Notes: generated by a model from the sequence alone, not told the origin. A stretch of DNA of 64,000 bases from Lophium mytilinum (GCA_010093605.1 MU004181.1:1426001-1490000); one strand, 5' to 3'; numbered from the stretch's first letter, positions 1 through 12,300 are shown. Translations and numbers: made by a program.

Positions 1-1330
1 TATCGATTCGCCTATCATCGTGGCTCAAGATTGGGAAGGCAGCCGTCATCGAAAGCCGGCAAACAGTTCCGATAGTACTTCTGTCCATTCTTCGAGGCAG
101 ACATCCGTGAGACAATCCACAGAGGCGTCTTCGATTGCTACCACCATCACTTCGAATGACCAGCTTCAACTAAATCAATTGCGGGAAAGCTCGAGACTTT
201 CCTATATCTCAACTGGCACTTCGGGCACTGGAACGATGACGGTGACTACGTCTCGTGGATCCTCGCCCGCAACCTCTCCTCGTGTTGATTCTTTCCAAAA
301 AGTCGAATCGGAGGCCCCTCGAGCAGCCACCTCTTTGAGATCATTTCATATGAGTCCTAACTCTATGTCCAACAGGAGGCGATCCATGCAGACTTTGCCA
401 ACAACAAATGAAGATCATTCATCTTCGACTAACCCCCGTGTCAGACCCCAACGACACTCCACTTGGGGGCCTCGGCAAGACTACAATCAGCAAAACGTGC
501 ATGTACCAACCAATGAGGGCCATTTACTCTCAACAAACACTCCGGCGAGACCTCAGCGGCATTCAATTTGGGAAGCCCCGCCAGGTCACAACCAGAAAGA
601 CGTGCATATTCCTGCGTCTGCTTATTTCGACCGCTACCGAAGTAACACTAATATCCCTCCTATGAAATCTAACCCTGCCACAAGGAGTTCAAGTGCACCA
701 CCAGTCAGACAAGCCTCGCTACCGCCCCCGCCGGAGTCTCCGATCATTGGTAGCATTCGACCCCAATCTCAAATTGGAGGTCTCCCAACAATATTCACTA
801 CATCTGCTCAATCCTCCAACCGCCTATCTGCAACGCCGAAACCTTTCTTTCGGCCACTACCGATCCGAACGCAGGACGCTTCTGGGTCAGTCGTTATCCC
901 GCGACGACTCTCGTCCCTGGGACCTCCCCCTGCATCTATTGCTGCCGCAATATCTCGTTCCGTTTCCACGCCAAACATGCTCTTACCTTCCTCCTCTTCT
1001 ACCCCCCCAGCACAACTTTCTCAGCCCCCGCCCCAGTCGCTCCGCCGCCCGACAAGCATGCAGATCCGCGCCGATCGTGCCCCGTTTCTATCTTCTTCAA
1101 GACCTACTGCTGCCGCGTACAACCGTTCCGTGGCCACTACTACATCTTACCCTTCCGCCAATCGATCCTCCTCAAGTCTTGGCATTCACTCTGCTGCATC
1201 TCTCTCAGTATCTCGCTCTCGCGTCCAAAATCGGAAGTCGATGCCTGTGATAAGTCTTCCACCACCAGCTCCACCACCAAATATGCCTTTACCGCCACCT
1301 CCTCCAGTAGCACCGGCCGTCCGAGTATGA
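1..1330 (+). CDS. Ser/Pro-rich protein, C-terminal part (5' end outside window)
   Basis: The frame is open from the first bases of the window to a TGA at 1328-1330, so this is the 3' end of a gene that starts upstream. About 443 residues are visible. They are low in complexity: rich in Ser, Thr, Pro and Arg, with repeated RRxS-type basic/serine stretches. Two imperfect copies of a roughly 25-residue unit (STNxxxRPQRHSxW) lie around residues 130-190. The C-terminal 25 residues are proline runs (PPPAPPP, PPPPPP). Nothing resembles a catalytic domain, membrane segment or signal peptide. Such tails occur on cytoskeletal, signalling and polarity proteins, but the family is not identifiable without the N-terminus. 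The coding strand is clear because the same region in other frames is broken. Confidence 0.7.
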   Translation, partial: IDSPIIVAQDWEGSRHRKPANSSDSTSVHSSRQTSVRQSTEASSIATTITSNDQLQLNQLRESSRLSYISTGTSGTGTMTVTTSRGSSPATSPRVDSFQKVESEAPRAATSLRSFHMSPNSMSNRRRSMQTLPTTNEDHSSSTNPRVRPQRHSTWGPRQDYNQQNVHVPTNEGHLLSTNTPARPQRHSIWEAPPGHNQKDVHIPASAYFDRYRSNTNIPPMKSNPATRSSSAPPVRQASLPPPPESPIIGSIRPQSQIGGLPTIFTTSAQSSNRLSATPKPFFRPLPIRTQDASGSVVIPRRLSSLGPPPASIAAAISRSVSTPNMLLPSSSSTPPAQLSQPPPQSLRRPTSMQIRADRAPFLSSSRPTAAAYNRSVATTTSYPSANRSSSSLGIHSAASLSVSRSRVQNRKSMPVISLPPPAPPPNMPLPPPPPVAPAVRV

Positions 1331-2322
1331 TCTACCCAAGTGTAATCGACTATTTCTAGCTTTGTACAGCTGTAAAAGTTTTTCCTTCTCGCCATTTTCC
1401 ATTTACCATTTGTTCATCTCTAAGGCGTTAACGTGAAGGCGAAGCATGGAGAAAGGTACGGCTCATAAGACGCAACCTGCCGCGTCCTTTAATGTATTTA
1501 CGTTTCAGCTGAGGACTGGCTGACTTTCCTTTCTGATTTGGGGTTCTGTCATGTTTCTTGCATTATACCACTTTGATCAATTCAGATCATCTGGACCAGA
1601 AATTCTGCGTCGCCTAGGGGTCAACCCTCTTCGTACTCTTTCAGAGTGTTCTTCTTCAGCGTCATGCGCTAGTATCGATTACGTCTTCGCACTTACGATA
1701 TCGCTAATATCCAAAAAATTGCTTCGTTTTTTTTTTGGCTGTTTCTATACGGATGGCGTAGGCAGCTCTATGGCAAGGATGGCATGGCGATGTATGATAG
1801 ACGGAATCTCAAATACAAAGTGACTAATTGCCAATCCTGAATGAACTCTGCGGGTAAAATCTTAAGTAATATGTCGACAGCAATCGGCTCATCTGGACTG
1901 CGCATCAAAGCCTCCTTTTCTTGGAGCAGCATCACAGACCGGTGAACGAAAACCAAAAGCTAGCATGATTGACAAAAAGATTTGCCAGTCACTTCACCTA
2001 ATCTAGGCGCCCTCGCTGTCCTTTTCTCATGCTTCGTTCAGCTGCCTTCGCGCCCGATTCACCGTGCCTGGATACCATAATTTTGTATTAGGCCTGAAGT
2101 TTCATGACATTTGACTTCCTTCTGGAAACCAGATCCTGCAAACCCAGCTCCACGAATTATATATCGTGTAACTGGGAATCAAGAATGGCATGTCTGTGGT
2201 GGGTCCCAGGGATGCACCACGTGAGGGGTCGGCCTTCTTTCCGAACTTCCGTGGGCGTATTGTCATCGTCACCATCACTATGTCCCCCAGACAACACATA
2301 TCGAAGCTATTCTCTGCTCATC
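1331..2322. other. Intergenic region, no gene seen
   Basis: Contains only short ORFs without protein-like composition and a T-run near 1726-1737. It probably carries the 3' end of the upstream gene and the promoter of the epimerase gene. Confidence 0.6.
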
Positions 2323-3282
2323 ATGAAGACTATCCTAATTACTGGTGCCGGCGGGTTCGTCGGCCAAACCCTGGCAGCCAAATTGCTCTCTGTCCACGAA
2401 GACGCCAGACTCGTCCTTGCCGATGTCACCAAACCTCCCAGCCCTCAACCATCCTCAAGCCGCATCCAATGTGTGGCTTCCGACCTGACTGATTCGGCAG
2501 CATGCAACTCTTTGCTTGAAGTCTCCCCAGACGCCGTCTTCATTCTGCATGGCATCATGTCCAGCGGCGCCGAGGCCAACTTGGAACTAGGCCTGAAGGT
2601 GAACTTCGATAGCGTGCGCAACCTGTTAGACAGGCTTCGGCAAACCAACCCAGGCGTCAAAGTCATCTTCACTTCTTCTTGCGCGGTATTTGGCAAGGCT
2701 GCTACCGAGAAGCTTGCGACCGAGGTCGACGTCGTCCCCATGCCAGAGACCTCGTATGGGACGCAAAAGCTGATGATCGAGTTTCTTATCAACGATTATT
2801 CCAGGAGAGGACTGATAGATGGCCGTGTCGTGCGTCTACCCACCATCTTCATACGCGCTGGCGCACCTACTGCGGCCGCCTCGTCGTTCGTTTCTGGCAT
2901 CGTAAGGGAGCCGCTACATGGCCAAAAGAGCGTCCTTCCTGTAGATCCTACGATTGGACTCTGGCTATGTTCTCCAAGAACGCTGGCCCAAAACCTGGTC
3001 CATGCAATGGACCTCGAAGCCGAAAGATTTGGCCACTTCAGGACCGTTCTCCTCCCTGGTTACACTGCGACCAGTGCGGAAATCCTTGATGCCTTAGAAA
3101 CAGTAGCCGGCAAAAAGACTAGAGCTTTGGTAGAAGAGAAAAGAGACGAGACCATTCAGAGGATATGCCTTGGATGGCCTGCAAAGTATGATACATCAAG
3201 AGCAAAGAGTTTGGGTTTTGCGGATGATATAGGGCTGGAGCAGACGATTAAGGATTTCATCGAATCTGACACTAAAGGATAG
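2323..3282 (+). CDS. NAD-dependent epimerase/dehydratase, DenD-like extended SDR
   Basis: A single-exon gene of 319 residues. The start at 2323 was chosen because the Rossmann fold begins immediately after it: a beta strand, then the dinucleotide motif GAGGFVG at residues 8-14. The open frame extends upstream to 2104 but that part is not conserved-looking. The extended-SDR catalytic pair is visible as SYGTQK, Tyr145 and Lys149, preceded by the serine-rich strand FTSSCAVFG. The size matches extended SDRs. The sequence pattern, including the late segment LCSPRTLAQNLVHA, resembles D-erythronate dehydrogenase (DenD) and related sugar-acid dehydrogenases. These oxidise or epimerise a sugar-derived substrate with NAD(P) in the cytosol. 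The exact substrate cannot be read from sequence. No sugar-acid catabolic partners lie beside it. Confidence 0.85.
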   Translation: MKTILITGAGGFVGQTLAAKLLSVHEDARLVLADVTKPPSPQPSSSRIQCVASDLTDSAACNSLLEVSPDAVFILHGIMSSGAEANLELGLKVNFDSVRNLLDRLRQTNPGVKVIFTSSCAVFGKAATEKLATEVDVVPMPETSYGTQKLMIEFLINDYSRRGLIDGRVVRLPTIFIRAGAPTAAASSFVSGIVREPLHGQKSVLPVDPTIGLWLCSPRTLAQNLVHAMDLEAERFGHFRTVLLPGYTATSAEILDALETVAGKKTRALVEEKRDETIQRICLGWPAKYDTSRAKSLGFADDIGLEQTIKDFIESDTKG

Positions 3283-4036
3283 ACGTTTCTAAGCTATTCA
3301 AAAGGAGAATCCTTCGTGTTCTCGAAGAAATGTTCTAACTACCCTGTTCAGCTACCTATCAAAGTCTTTTTCTCGGTACTAATCCAAGCCACTCATACTA
3401 CCAGTGCCACCTGTCTGTACTATTACTCCCCAGATACCCCGCATTTACCCCAGATTTCCAATGCCTCACGTAGTCTCGACACGACACCACATCGAGGTAG
3501 GTAGGCGTAGCTTTTTTACAACCGTAGGGAAGCTATTGGCTCCCAAGGAGCCGGATAACATACCCCATCAACACTCACGGGTAATTCGACCGAATATCAA
3601 TCAGCATACGGTCTCAGAGATTCCCATGCATCTGTCAGCATCCTCAGGAATTCACCATCACTGCCAATGAATGTGCTAATCCATTCCAGATTTCCCCGCA
3701 TTTCGTACTTAAGGCTTAATGTTATCCGGTTCTCAGCCCTACTTCTTCGCGAGGGGCTTAGTAACTTCAGCACCATATGTGGTCCTAGAACAAGGTCTAA
3801 AAGCCTCTTTATCATAAGACTTGATTCTTGTGTTGGCATGTGGACACAACTTAGGACTATTTGACATTAATAAACGCAGCAGGTCTAGAATTTCCGGTTC
3901 GTATTATCCACATGTGCTGAATAGACATAAAGACGCACTTCATCTCTTGAAGTAGCAGTAACCAATGTCTCCACTTTTTCCATGGTTCTCTCCCCATCTC
4001 AAATCCTAGCCCATATCTCCAAACTCCAATCCCAGT
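3283..4036. other. Intergenic region, no gene seen
   Basis: Lies between the epimerase stop and the MFS transporter ATG, on the same strand. Only short, unconvincing ORFs are present. Confidence 0.6.
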
Positions 4037-6154
4037 ATGGCGGACACCAAAGAAATTGTCCCTGCTGGTACGGTCTCTCACCACGAGATTGCACCGGAAG
4101 CCGAAAAGCCGCAGCTGTCCCACGAAGAAGAACTCAGAGGTCGCGACTTCACCATCTCCGAGATTAACTTACCCAAAGGTTACTTCAGAAGTGCTAGCTT
4201 CCTAGGGTCCATGTTCGCTATCGGTCTGAGTTTTGGCTGTGGCGTTGGCGGATTTGCCCTTGCAGCCCCTATCTTAGGCTTCATCGACGCAGATATCGGC
4301 CCAGATCCGAATCTGACTTGGGTCGCTATCAGCTATCTCCTAACAAATTCCGTCGGGTTAACGCTTGTGGGACGTCTGAGCGACTTGTTTGGTTCGTATG
4401 ACCCCTGCTATTAAAGCTGTGGGTTCTGACTCTCTCAGGGCGTCGTTGGTTCTTCATCGGTGGCAATATCCTCGCTACTCTAGGTTGTATTGTATCCGCG
4501 ACGGCTCCGAACATACCAGCGCTCATTGCTGGAGAAACGCTGATAGGTCTCGGTGCTGCTTCGCAACTTTCGTACGCCTGTAAGTGTCATCGATTAAAAC
4601 ATCAAAAGCGTTTCGCTGATGAACTCCAAGCTGTAATTGGCGAGATCGTCCCTACAGAGTATCGGTTTTTAGCTCAAGGCTACGCGTATGTCTTGGAACT
4701 TCTTGAGTGGGATCGCACTAACTTCAATGCTAACATGCCCTAGGTTCCTCTGGGGTATCCCATTCAGTGGCTTTGCCCCAGTCATCGGCTATTCCTTTGT
4801 ATTCCAGTCTAGCGTTGGGTGGAGAGGTGTATTCTATGTCCTCATAGCGCTGAACGTAGTCAGTACGCTTTGCTGGGTTCTTTTCTATAGGCCACCGTAA
4901 GTGCACCACAGGTCTTGCTAGACAAAGCGGTACTAATACTCGACTAGTACATTCAACATGAAGCACGGAAAGGGCCGCAAGACACAATTCGTGAAGGACT
5001 TTGATTATATCGGGACTTTTGTCGGTGTCCTGGGCCTTATACTCCTCTTGATGGGCCTCTCATGGGGTGGATCGCTGCACCCATGGAAATCTGCACACGT
5101 CATCTCCACCATCGTCGTCGGCTTTGTCCTCATGGTAGCTTTCGTGCTCTATGAGACGTTTGGAAACCTCAAAGAGCCTCTGATTCCTATGAGACTGTTC
5201 CGGAACACCGGGTGGGTAATTACGATCCTTCTCTGGGCTCTCGGGGCATCAGTTTACTACGCCATGGCCATCTTGTGGCCCAGCATGGTCGCAACGCTGT
5301 ACTCTAGTGGCCATTCATCCATGTGGGCAGGCTGGACGAGCTGTCTTTCCAATTGCGGCATTCTTTTCGGGGAATACTGCGGTGCTTGGGGCAAGAAGAA
5401 GACGAACTATCAAATCATGGTGGTATTCTTCATAGGAAGCGCCCTCCTAGCCTGTAAGTTATCAATATCTCCAACTTCACCCATAGTCTGAGTGCTAACC
5501 ACCATCACCTATAGCCATGGCAACCTGCAACCCCGACACACCCGTCCGCGCCATGGTCCTCGTCTTCATCGCCGCAGCCTTCATCGGCTACAACGAGATC
5601 CTCAACTCCACCGTCGCCACCATAGTCATAGACGACCAGCGAGAAATTGGGACCGCAACGGGCGTCGCTGGCTCGGCGCGCTCGTTCATCTCTACCATCT
5701 GCTCCACGTATGTTATGGCACCTCTCCTCTGATACATACCAAGACATCCGCTGACAGCTACAGCGTTTACACCGTCGTCCTCACCAACCGCCTCGCCGAA
5801 ACCAGGCCCGCCAAAGTCCCCTCCGCGCTCCTCGCCGCCGGCCTCCCAAGCACCTCCATCGTCGCCTTCTTCGCAGCCATCACAGCCGGCACGCCCGCGG
5901 CGTGGGCAGCGGTGCCGGGACTCACACCCGCGATCCAAGCGGCTGGCGTGCGCGCTTATCAGGATGCGAGCTCGTCGGCGTACAGCACGGTGTTTCTGAC
6001 TACGATTGCGTTTTCGGGGATTGGGGTTATCTGCTCGTTCTTTGCGCCGAATGTGGACCATTTGCTGACGAAGGATGTGGCGGTTACGCTACATGAGAGG
6101 GGGACGGAGATGATTGTTAAGGATAGGGCAACGGGCGGGGAGGAGAAGGTGTAG
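4037..6154 (+). CDS. MFS transporter, TRI12/siderophore-type DHA family
   Basis: Seven exons: 4037-4391, 4439-4579, 4631-4685, 4744-4896, 4948-5453, 5515-5707, 5758-6154, giving 599 residues, the usual length of 14-TM fungal DHA transporters. The first donor is the uncommon GTTCGT, confirmed because it restores the MFS motif A as GRLSDLFGRRW. Other landmarks are a roughly 45-residue cytosolic N-terminus rich in Glu, a first TM around residues 55-80, the GLGAASQLSYA helix, and the GEIVPTEYRFLAQGYA loop characteristic of the TRI12-like family. The last exon ends in a charged cytosolic tail. Members of this family sit in the plasma membrane or vesicles and export small molecules by proton antiport, or take up siderophores. 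No biosynthetic cluster is adjacent, so no substrate is suggested. Confidence 0.9.
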
Positions 6155-6754
6155 GGGTTTGTTGTTGGACTGGCGAGGTCACGCGAGGGGTTGGGTGGCT
6201 GACGGTTTGTGATGATTAATTGTGTTAATCATAGGTGTTGATTGTAGTTTATGGTGTATGCCCTTCGTTCTATAAGATTGATTTGATGACTTCGAGAGAT
6301 CAGCGACGTTCGTGCTGGAGGAACCGGCGGGTGTCTGGTATGATATCAGGATGCTCAGAGTCTAAGCTTCCATGATCTTTTATATGAGCAGTATACATGC
6401 TAACAGCCATGGGAATGTAGCCACTCAGCAACATCGTAAAAAATAAGACTCTGTAGTGTAGTAGCGCAGTGCCAGCTAGGTGGTTTCATTTTTGTCATTC
6501 CCGTTTGCTATCGAGATTAGAGCTCGAATCTAGCTAGAAACTAGGAGTCTCCTTCTTTTGCGTGTTTCTTCTTGTCGTTGAGTCAGAGAAGGTTGTCTAA
6601 GACGCGACCTTTTGCTAGCAGGAGAGAATCCACCAAGCGTCTTTTCCTATCATCAAGACTCCAAATGTCAACCGGATCTAAATGATCAAAAGGCAGCCAT
6701 TCGACTGTCCATCAAGTACTAGACGAGAGGCGAGTATCTTCTCCATCCCCAACT

Positions 6755-6953
6755 TATTCCCAAATTCGCACCCAAAAAGCCCAAAAATCCCAAAAAGAGG
6801 TGACCGCACCGCGAATCGAACTCAGGGCTGAATCCCAGCACATCCCAAATGAAACAAAAATCCCCAAAAAACCCCAAAAAGAGCAGACCGCACCGCGACT
6901 CGAACTCAGGGCTGAATCACAGCACATCCCAAATGAAAAAAAATCGGACAAAA
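6755..6953. repeat. Tandem duplication, 84-bp unit, with partial third copy
   Basis: Two near-identical copies begin at about 6802 and 6886, offset exactly 84 bp. Each has the block GACCGCACCGCGANTCGAAC, followed by CTCAGGGCTGAATC, CAGCACATCCCAAATG and an A/C-rich tail. An A/C-rich fragment just upstream (about 6755-6800) resembles the tail alone. The unit length is a multiple of three, so a short ORF (6800-7030) runs through both copies. Its content looks like a translated repeat, not a gene. On the minus strand each unit contains GAGTTCGATTC or a close variant, resembling a tRNA B-box, but no cloverleaf can be folded around it. Confidence 0.75.
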
Positions 6954-7559
6954 TAAGGAGGACCACGCACGCTAGGCACGTCAAGTGTTACCACCCCGCC
7001 TCTGTGACATGGGACTTCTTATTATGGTAGTAGGGAGAGTTATTTGGGTTATGTAGCCTAGATATAGGTAAGTGAGGGAATGTCACGTGTGCTCGAGTTC
7101 AGCGACCTTACGTAGTTTCCAATACCACTTTGAGCACCGAGCGTAGCTAGAGTACACTTACGGATGTAAAAAGACGTGGCAAACTGTTATAGATCCCAAA
7201 AGCTTAACAACGCCGTCGTCCCAGACAACGAGATCCCAACCACACAAACCTCGACAAAACTCCCGTCTTTGAGCGCTGTCTTTCGGAAAAGGCTCCGCAT
7301 AGTGCCTCGACTGCGCAGCCGCCTGAGGCATCACGAAACGCTACTATCGCGAGACCGCGCAGGGACAGCGGAGCTCTTTACATTCCCGGCAACGCAATGT
7401 CAACGTCGGTGTCGCGTCCTAGGAGCTCTAACACGACGCCTGATGCTGGGGCAACGCGGACGCCTACGGTGCCAAAGTATGGCTGCCATATGACTTGGAG
7501 AAGTGTGTATTGTGTGTGTTGTATTGATGATTGGTGATGATAGGGAGAGGCTACGTACA

Positions 7560-7634
7560 AGGAAGAAGAAGGAGAAGAAGGAGAAGAAGGAGAAGAAGGA
7601 GAAGAAGGAGAAGAAGGAGAAGAAGGAGAAGGAG
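7560..7634. repeat. 9-bp microsatellite (GAAGAAGGA)n
   Basis: About eight head-to-tail copies of GAAGAAGGA form a purine tract of about 75 bp. The minus-strand ORF across it reads as Ser-Ser-Pro repeats, which is an artefact of the tract. Confidence 0.85.
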
Positions 7635-8827
7635 TTGTAAAAGCTATACGGGCCTGTCTGATAGTTCGGGTATGCCTGACAATGGCTAGATTGAAGCCCC
7701 GAGCCTCGCGAGGAAATGGACTACTTACTGGTCCCATTTGGCCCGTGTTCGCGTGTTGGGAAACGTTCAGCATACACAGAGCTTCGCAATGGTATTGCGG
7801 CGGTTGTACGGTATTCTGATATGTCCTTCAATCCATCCACAGAGTGACCGTAAGACGTATGTACCCTCGATGAGAGGCTTAATCATTCTACCGAGAGAGT
7901 ATGTGTGTGTTGGGGCTTACGAGTCCGGTGGGTGCGTCTGCGGATGTGGATGTCGATGAGTCTCGAAGGTGCGGATGGGTGGAAGTTGCGGCTTGCTTCA
8001 GGCGCGCCTTGATATGGTACGCGGCGTGAGATGGGAAATGTGACTGTGTACATGCTGGCAATGGAAGCATTGTCAGTCTTCCTCTGTGACTTCAGTGTAG
8101 AACCCAGATCTAATCGCCGAGCTTTTTGCTCTAACGTTCAAGGTCTAACCTGTATGTAGTGATATACACATAGCTTATCAGTGAAACGCTGTGAAGACGG
8201 AAAGAGTCGAAGGACTGCTCTAATGAGTCAATAAGCCAGTATGTATAAGAGCCTTACTCTTTGCTGATGAATGAGCAAGATCTCGAAGCTTGGCTTGAAA
8301 GCAAAAGATGTGAGAGTAGGAAATAAGAATCATGGAGATAGTGAAGACATCTAAGTGGGATCCAACTAAAGATCATTACGACGAGAGCGTTTATTCAAAG
8401 GTGCATCCATCAAGAGTAACAGATCGTATGCTTCAGTGAGCAGATGGAAAGTCTATTCGTCAATAATAGCACTGTTGGGCCTGCAACCAAGAAGATGGAT
8501 ATTTTCCCAGGCTACGTGATATCGCTTAGGAACGTTCAGCATCACTCAACTCTTCAATATCTCTTTTAGAGCAATTGAAAAGGCCTTGTGATCACGCAAC
8601 AAATATCTCTCTCACCTCACGCCAACGCTTCCCGTCAACATCCACATCCCTACAGCCCTAGAAAAATTAATTCCATCATTAAATTTCCCACTAATGAAGC
8701 AATAACCCACAACCCACCAATCTCAGGCGCCGAAATGCCTCCATCCCACGGACAACGTTCCGAACCGTCAACATACGCATAGTTTCAGCCCGCCACACGC
8801 CGTTGAACCCAGTACGCTTCCCACGAG

Positions 8828-9365
8828 TCAACGCCGCCTCCCGCCGAAGCTGGCGGCGCACATAGGGGTCTCAACTCGTAGGGAGACCCTTTCGGCTCCT
8901 GACTCTCCGGAGGCAGCAAACCACACGGCACGTTCGGTCCGCGAAACGACGGCCGCATCGGGCAGAAGTTCGGTGTGGTGAACCTCTACACTACTGCAAC
9001 GCACTTGTTGAGTCGCCGTCCAAATTTGCTACAACCACCTACATCATCATTCGCCCAACAGAGATTATCTAAAACCCAAGCGCTCTATAGTCATCTTTTC
9101 CTCACTGCCGGGCTCAATAAGACTAGCACACTAGGTACCGAATCTACACACCCCCCACGCCGCGATATCTAGATGCCTTACGGTGCCAGTTGGTGTCCCT
9201 GGAACAGTCTCCGCATAGTCGAACGCAGCACCCATCATATTGCCGCACTCCCATCTCGATCTCACAGCACTCATTATCTAGATTGACACCATTATAGGCG
9301 ATCTGTTCGATCGCTTGATAAGCAGGCGTACCCCCGTAGTCCCGATAATTAAACTCAAATACTTA
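8828..9365 (-). CDS. Possible Cys-rich coding exons of an unassigned gene or gene relic
   Basis: On the minus strand the frame from about 9365 to the stop at 9146-9144 is open for 73 codons with protein-like content. It has a Tyr/Gly-rich start (FNYRDYGG at about 9353), then a cluster of cysteines (ECCEIE, DGCCVRLCGDC) and NWH. A donor GTAAGG at 9181 and an acceptor TAG at 8988-8986 would join it to 8985-8828. That segment is open for about 51 codons in the spliced frame; a different frame, with FCPMRPSFRGPN and ending near 8788, is open for longer. Upstream exons and a start codon were not found; an open stretch at 9704-9363 could be one. I do not recognise the family. It may be a real multi-exon gene or a decayed one. 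Confidence 0.3.
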
Positions 9366-12300
9366 AAGAGGCTGCGGGAGGCGCTTTAGCCACGCGCTTA
9401 GCCAGGATGGGATGGTTATATTCGGTACTGGAAATGTATCTTTCCAAGAGGGTCTAGTTTCAGTTTTCGTTAACGGGATCCGGCGAAGGGCAAAAAGTAC
9501 CGGTGCCCGGCGCCAGGCGGTCGGGGCGGCCGGTGGTTGAATGGCAGTGTAACGACTTCGATATGGACGGACATGGGATTGTATCAATTGCGCGAGAAGG
9601 TGTTGCGACTTCGAAGTGATGCCGCTGGTCTGAGACGGCCTAGAGGACTCATCGGGTACGTACCGTGTGCCTGTTTGCTGCGAGGACGAGTAAGCCGCGG
9701 ACAAAGGGACACACTACGCTCACTAACTCGGAAGACTCCGCGTGAGTGCATAATCACGTTGCAGATTGACGACCAGCGATCGGAAAACATGGGTGGGAGA
9801 CGTGGTCAGATGCAGTTTCGGATGCTGATGCTGTGTTTTTTTGGTCTGGGCCTCTGGCCAATGTGGTTTGGTGGAATTCTTGTTGGGAGTCTGGACAACT
9901 GATTTGAGATTCCGGCGCCCACGCTGGTCCCGCTGCCAATTGTCACCAGATGGCGTTGTCTTTCATCGGGTAGGAAGAAGGCTGATCTCGCCGAAATGAG
10001 CCAGTAGTGGAGAGCTAGAGGGTTTTGAGATTTCAGATCGTGAGAGCGGGGTCATATGTCGATTGGCTCCCTCTGCACATGAGCGGTGGAGAATGTTCAT
10101 GGTTCAATAGCCGGGAAGGGCCTGAGACACCGCACACGATTATCTGGGCATTCGCAGGCTCTCGTTGCGTCCCGCGAGTTCGAAGACGGTACACAGCAGG
10201 ATGGAGGAGAGCTCGCGTTAGAGGGGTTGCATAGCAAGGGTCAGCGAAGGCTTCCGTATTCACATACATATCGAGGAGAGTGGTGGCGACAGAGCTTGAC
10301 AAAAAGCAATTGCAGAAGTTGAGATCGGAGACAGACAGCCGGGCACCTCCTGTGGAATTGCATGGCAACCACGGGCGGGTTGGCTGGCAGCGGCGCATCC
10401 GCAGCTGCGACTGGGAACCAGCATCGTGAGTGGACAACTGGACAAAGTGAGCAGCGTTGATTCGAGGGCTGCAATGTCAGCGATCTCAGCGGTTGGAGCG
10501 AACGTTGCAGCGACGGCGGGCCAACAGCAAGCAGCGCAGACGCTTTCCGAAATGGTGTCGAGGGCGCCGATCCGATTCGACCACCGTGAGATCTAACGAC
10601 AACGGCCGATGCTCGATGCTGCACTGGGCGGCTTCTAGTAGCGCCGGCGAGTCAGAGGCCGCATCTGCTCTGCGTCTGCTCGACGGCTGGGCTGCCCTCT
10701 CGATGCTGGAGCTGCATGTCTGTCATCCGTGCTGTCCTCTTGTGATAGCTCTGCATGTTGTCAGCCGTCGTGGTCTACTTCGTGCTATTGGAAGGCTCTG
10801 CTGGGCGAAGGTGAGTCGCATCCTTGATTGTGGCAATCGACGGGTGGAGTTCGGGCGCAACAGAACCTTGCAGGCGGAATATAGGTCATGGATGGCACTG
10901 TGGTGATTCTCAGAGCAGCGCAGCGATGTATCGATGTGCCGCCAGAGGCCGCAGAGAGGACACAGGCAATCTCCCAACGACAACGTCACCGCTGTCACGC
11001 ACCGGCGGGGAAGCAAAAGACAGCTGTTCCCGGTGGGCGGCGCGATCGACGGCGTGAGGCGCAGAAGCAAGCAAGTGTTGTGGGTGGTTGTGGAGGAGGT
11101 GGTGGTGGAGCTGGTGGGCCTGGTGGAGGTCGGCGAGATCAGAAAGGGGCTCCTCTCCGCGATGGTGAAGCCGATAGCACGATCTGCAGCCGGGCGCCGA
11201 CCATCAGGGCGGCCGGCGTGGCGTGTGATTGGCAGCACGGCCCTGTCTCATCAGAATCAAGCCCTCTCGTTAATCTTGAAAATGCCGTAGATCTTGGGCC
11301 TTCCCGTCCCTGGAATTGGCTGCCACTCGTCCAAACACCGTTTTGCTTTTTACTCGGCGCCCCATCAGGCCCATCAACGCCCTACGGTGCTTTCCGCAGC
11401 CCTCACCACGACACGGCGAACGCGGACAAGACCATGCGGACATGCCTGCGTCTCCCCTGACTCCTGACCGAGTACGTACCGCGGTGCTGGGCTGGCCGAG
11501 TTGGGCCAAAGGCGTCCCGGAAGAGGACAGGCTCGCTGGCCCTCGCTGCTGGAGATTGCCGGCCAGCAGAATCGGTAGATCGCTGCGCTCCGTGTGGTGG
11601 CCGATGAGCCCACCAGGCGGCCCGAGACCAGCAGAAGGAACAAGACGCTGCCCCGCAAGACAAACCCAACATTGCCTTTCGTGCACCCTGCCATGTCAGC
11701 AAATCTGCCCTCTAACCGCCATGCCTTTTGTGCCACGCTCAAAACTCTCGTTTCCTGCCTTCCGGGTCCAGCCGCTCGTCCTGCCGGCCGCTCGCCCTCC
11801 CTTCGAGTCGGGACGGGGCATGCAAGATAGAGTTCACCCGCGTCGTGACAACACGGCGCTGCAAGGGCTGTCCTTGCAGCCATTAGGATGCTTTCCCTAG
11901 CACCGGGTCCTGCCTCCCGCGCCAATCCCCTCTACGCGCCGGCGAGGGTGTCCTGGTCAGGCCAATATCAGGTTGCCGCAAGGGAATCTAATGGGTGAGT
12001 ATTTAGCACACGCTGCAGAGGCGTCGCCGCTGACCGTGGGCCGTACTCTGGGCGCACCAGACCGTGACATGCACGGGGTGTTCGCTGCTTCGGGTCCATC
12101 TTCACGCTGCCCGTGACATGCTGGTGCCGGTCTGGCAAGGCCTGGTGAGATCATGGCCGCGCTCAGCGTCACCCTCACGGCCACAGCCTGCGTCTGCTCG
12201 TATCCGTGGCTGAGGGGCAGATGGTTTGGGACGGTGGAGGACCCGGCGAGCAGGAAAAGCATTGCGAAACAGTGGATCCGGGGTGCTCCCGCGGCCGTGT

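Larger units (their letters stand above)
6155..8827. other. Gene-poor region with repeats
   Basis: No recognisable gene. Apart from the repeats listed separately (6755-6953 and 7560-7634), only short ORFs of unconvincing composition are found. Base composition is more AT-rich than the stretch from 10 to 16 kb. Confidence 0.5.

Noticed and set aside
6802-6950. tRNA gene in the tandem repeat
   Set aside because: Only a B-box-like motif is present; stems do not pair and the unit is simply duplicated.
7378-7773. Minus-strand ORF with Ser-Ser-Pro repeats
   Set aside because: The repeat is the translation of the GAAGAAGGA microsatellite; the flanks are not protein-like.
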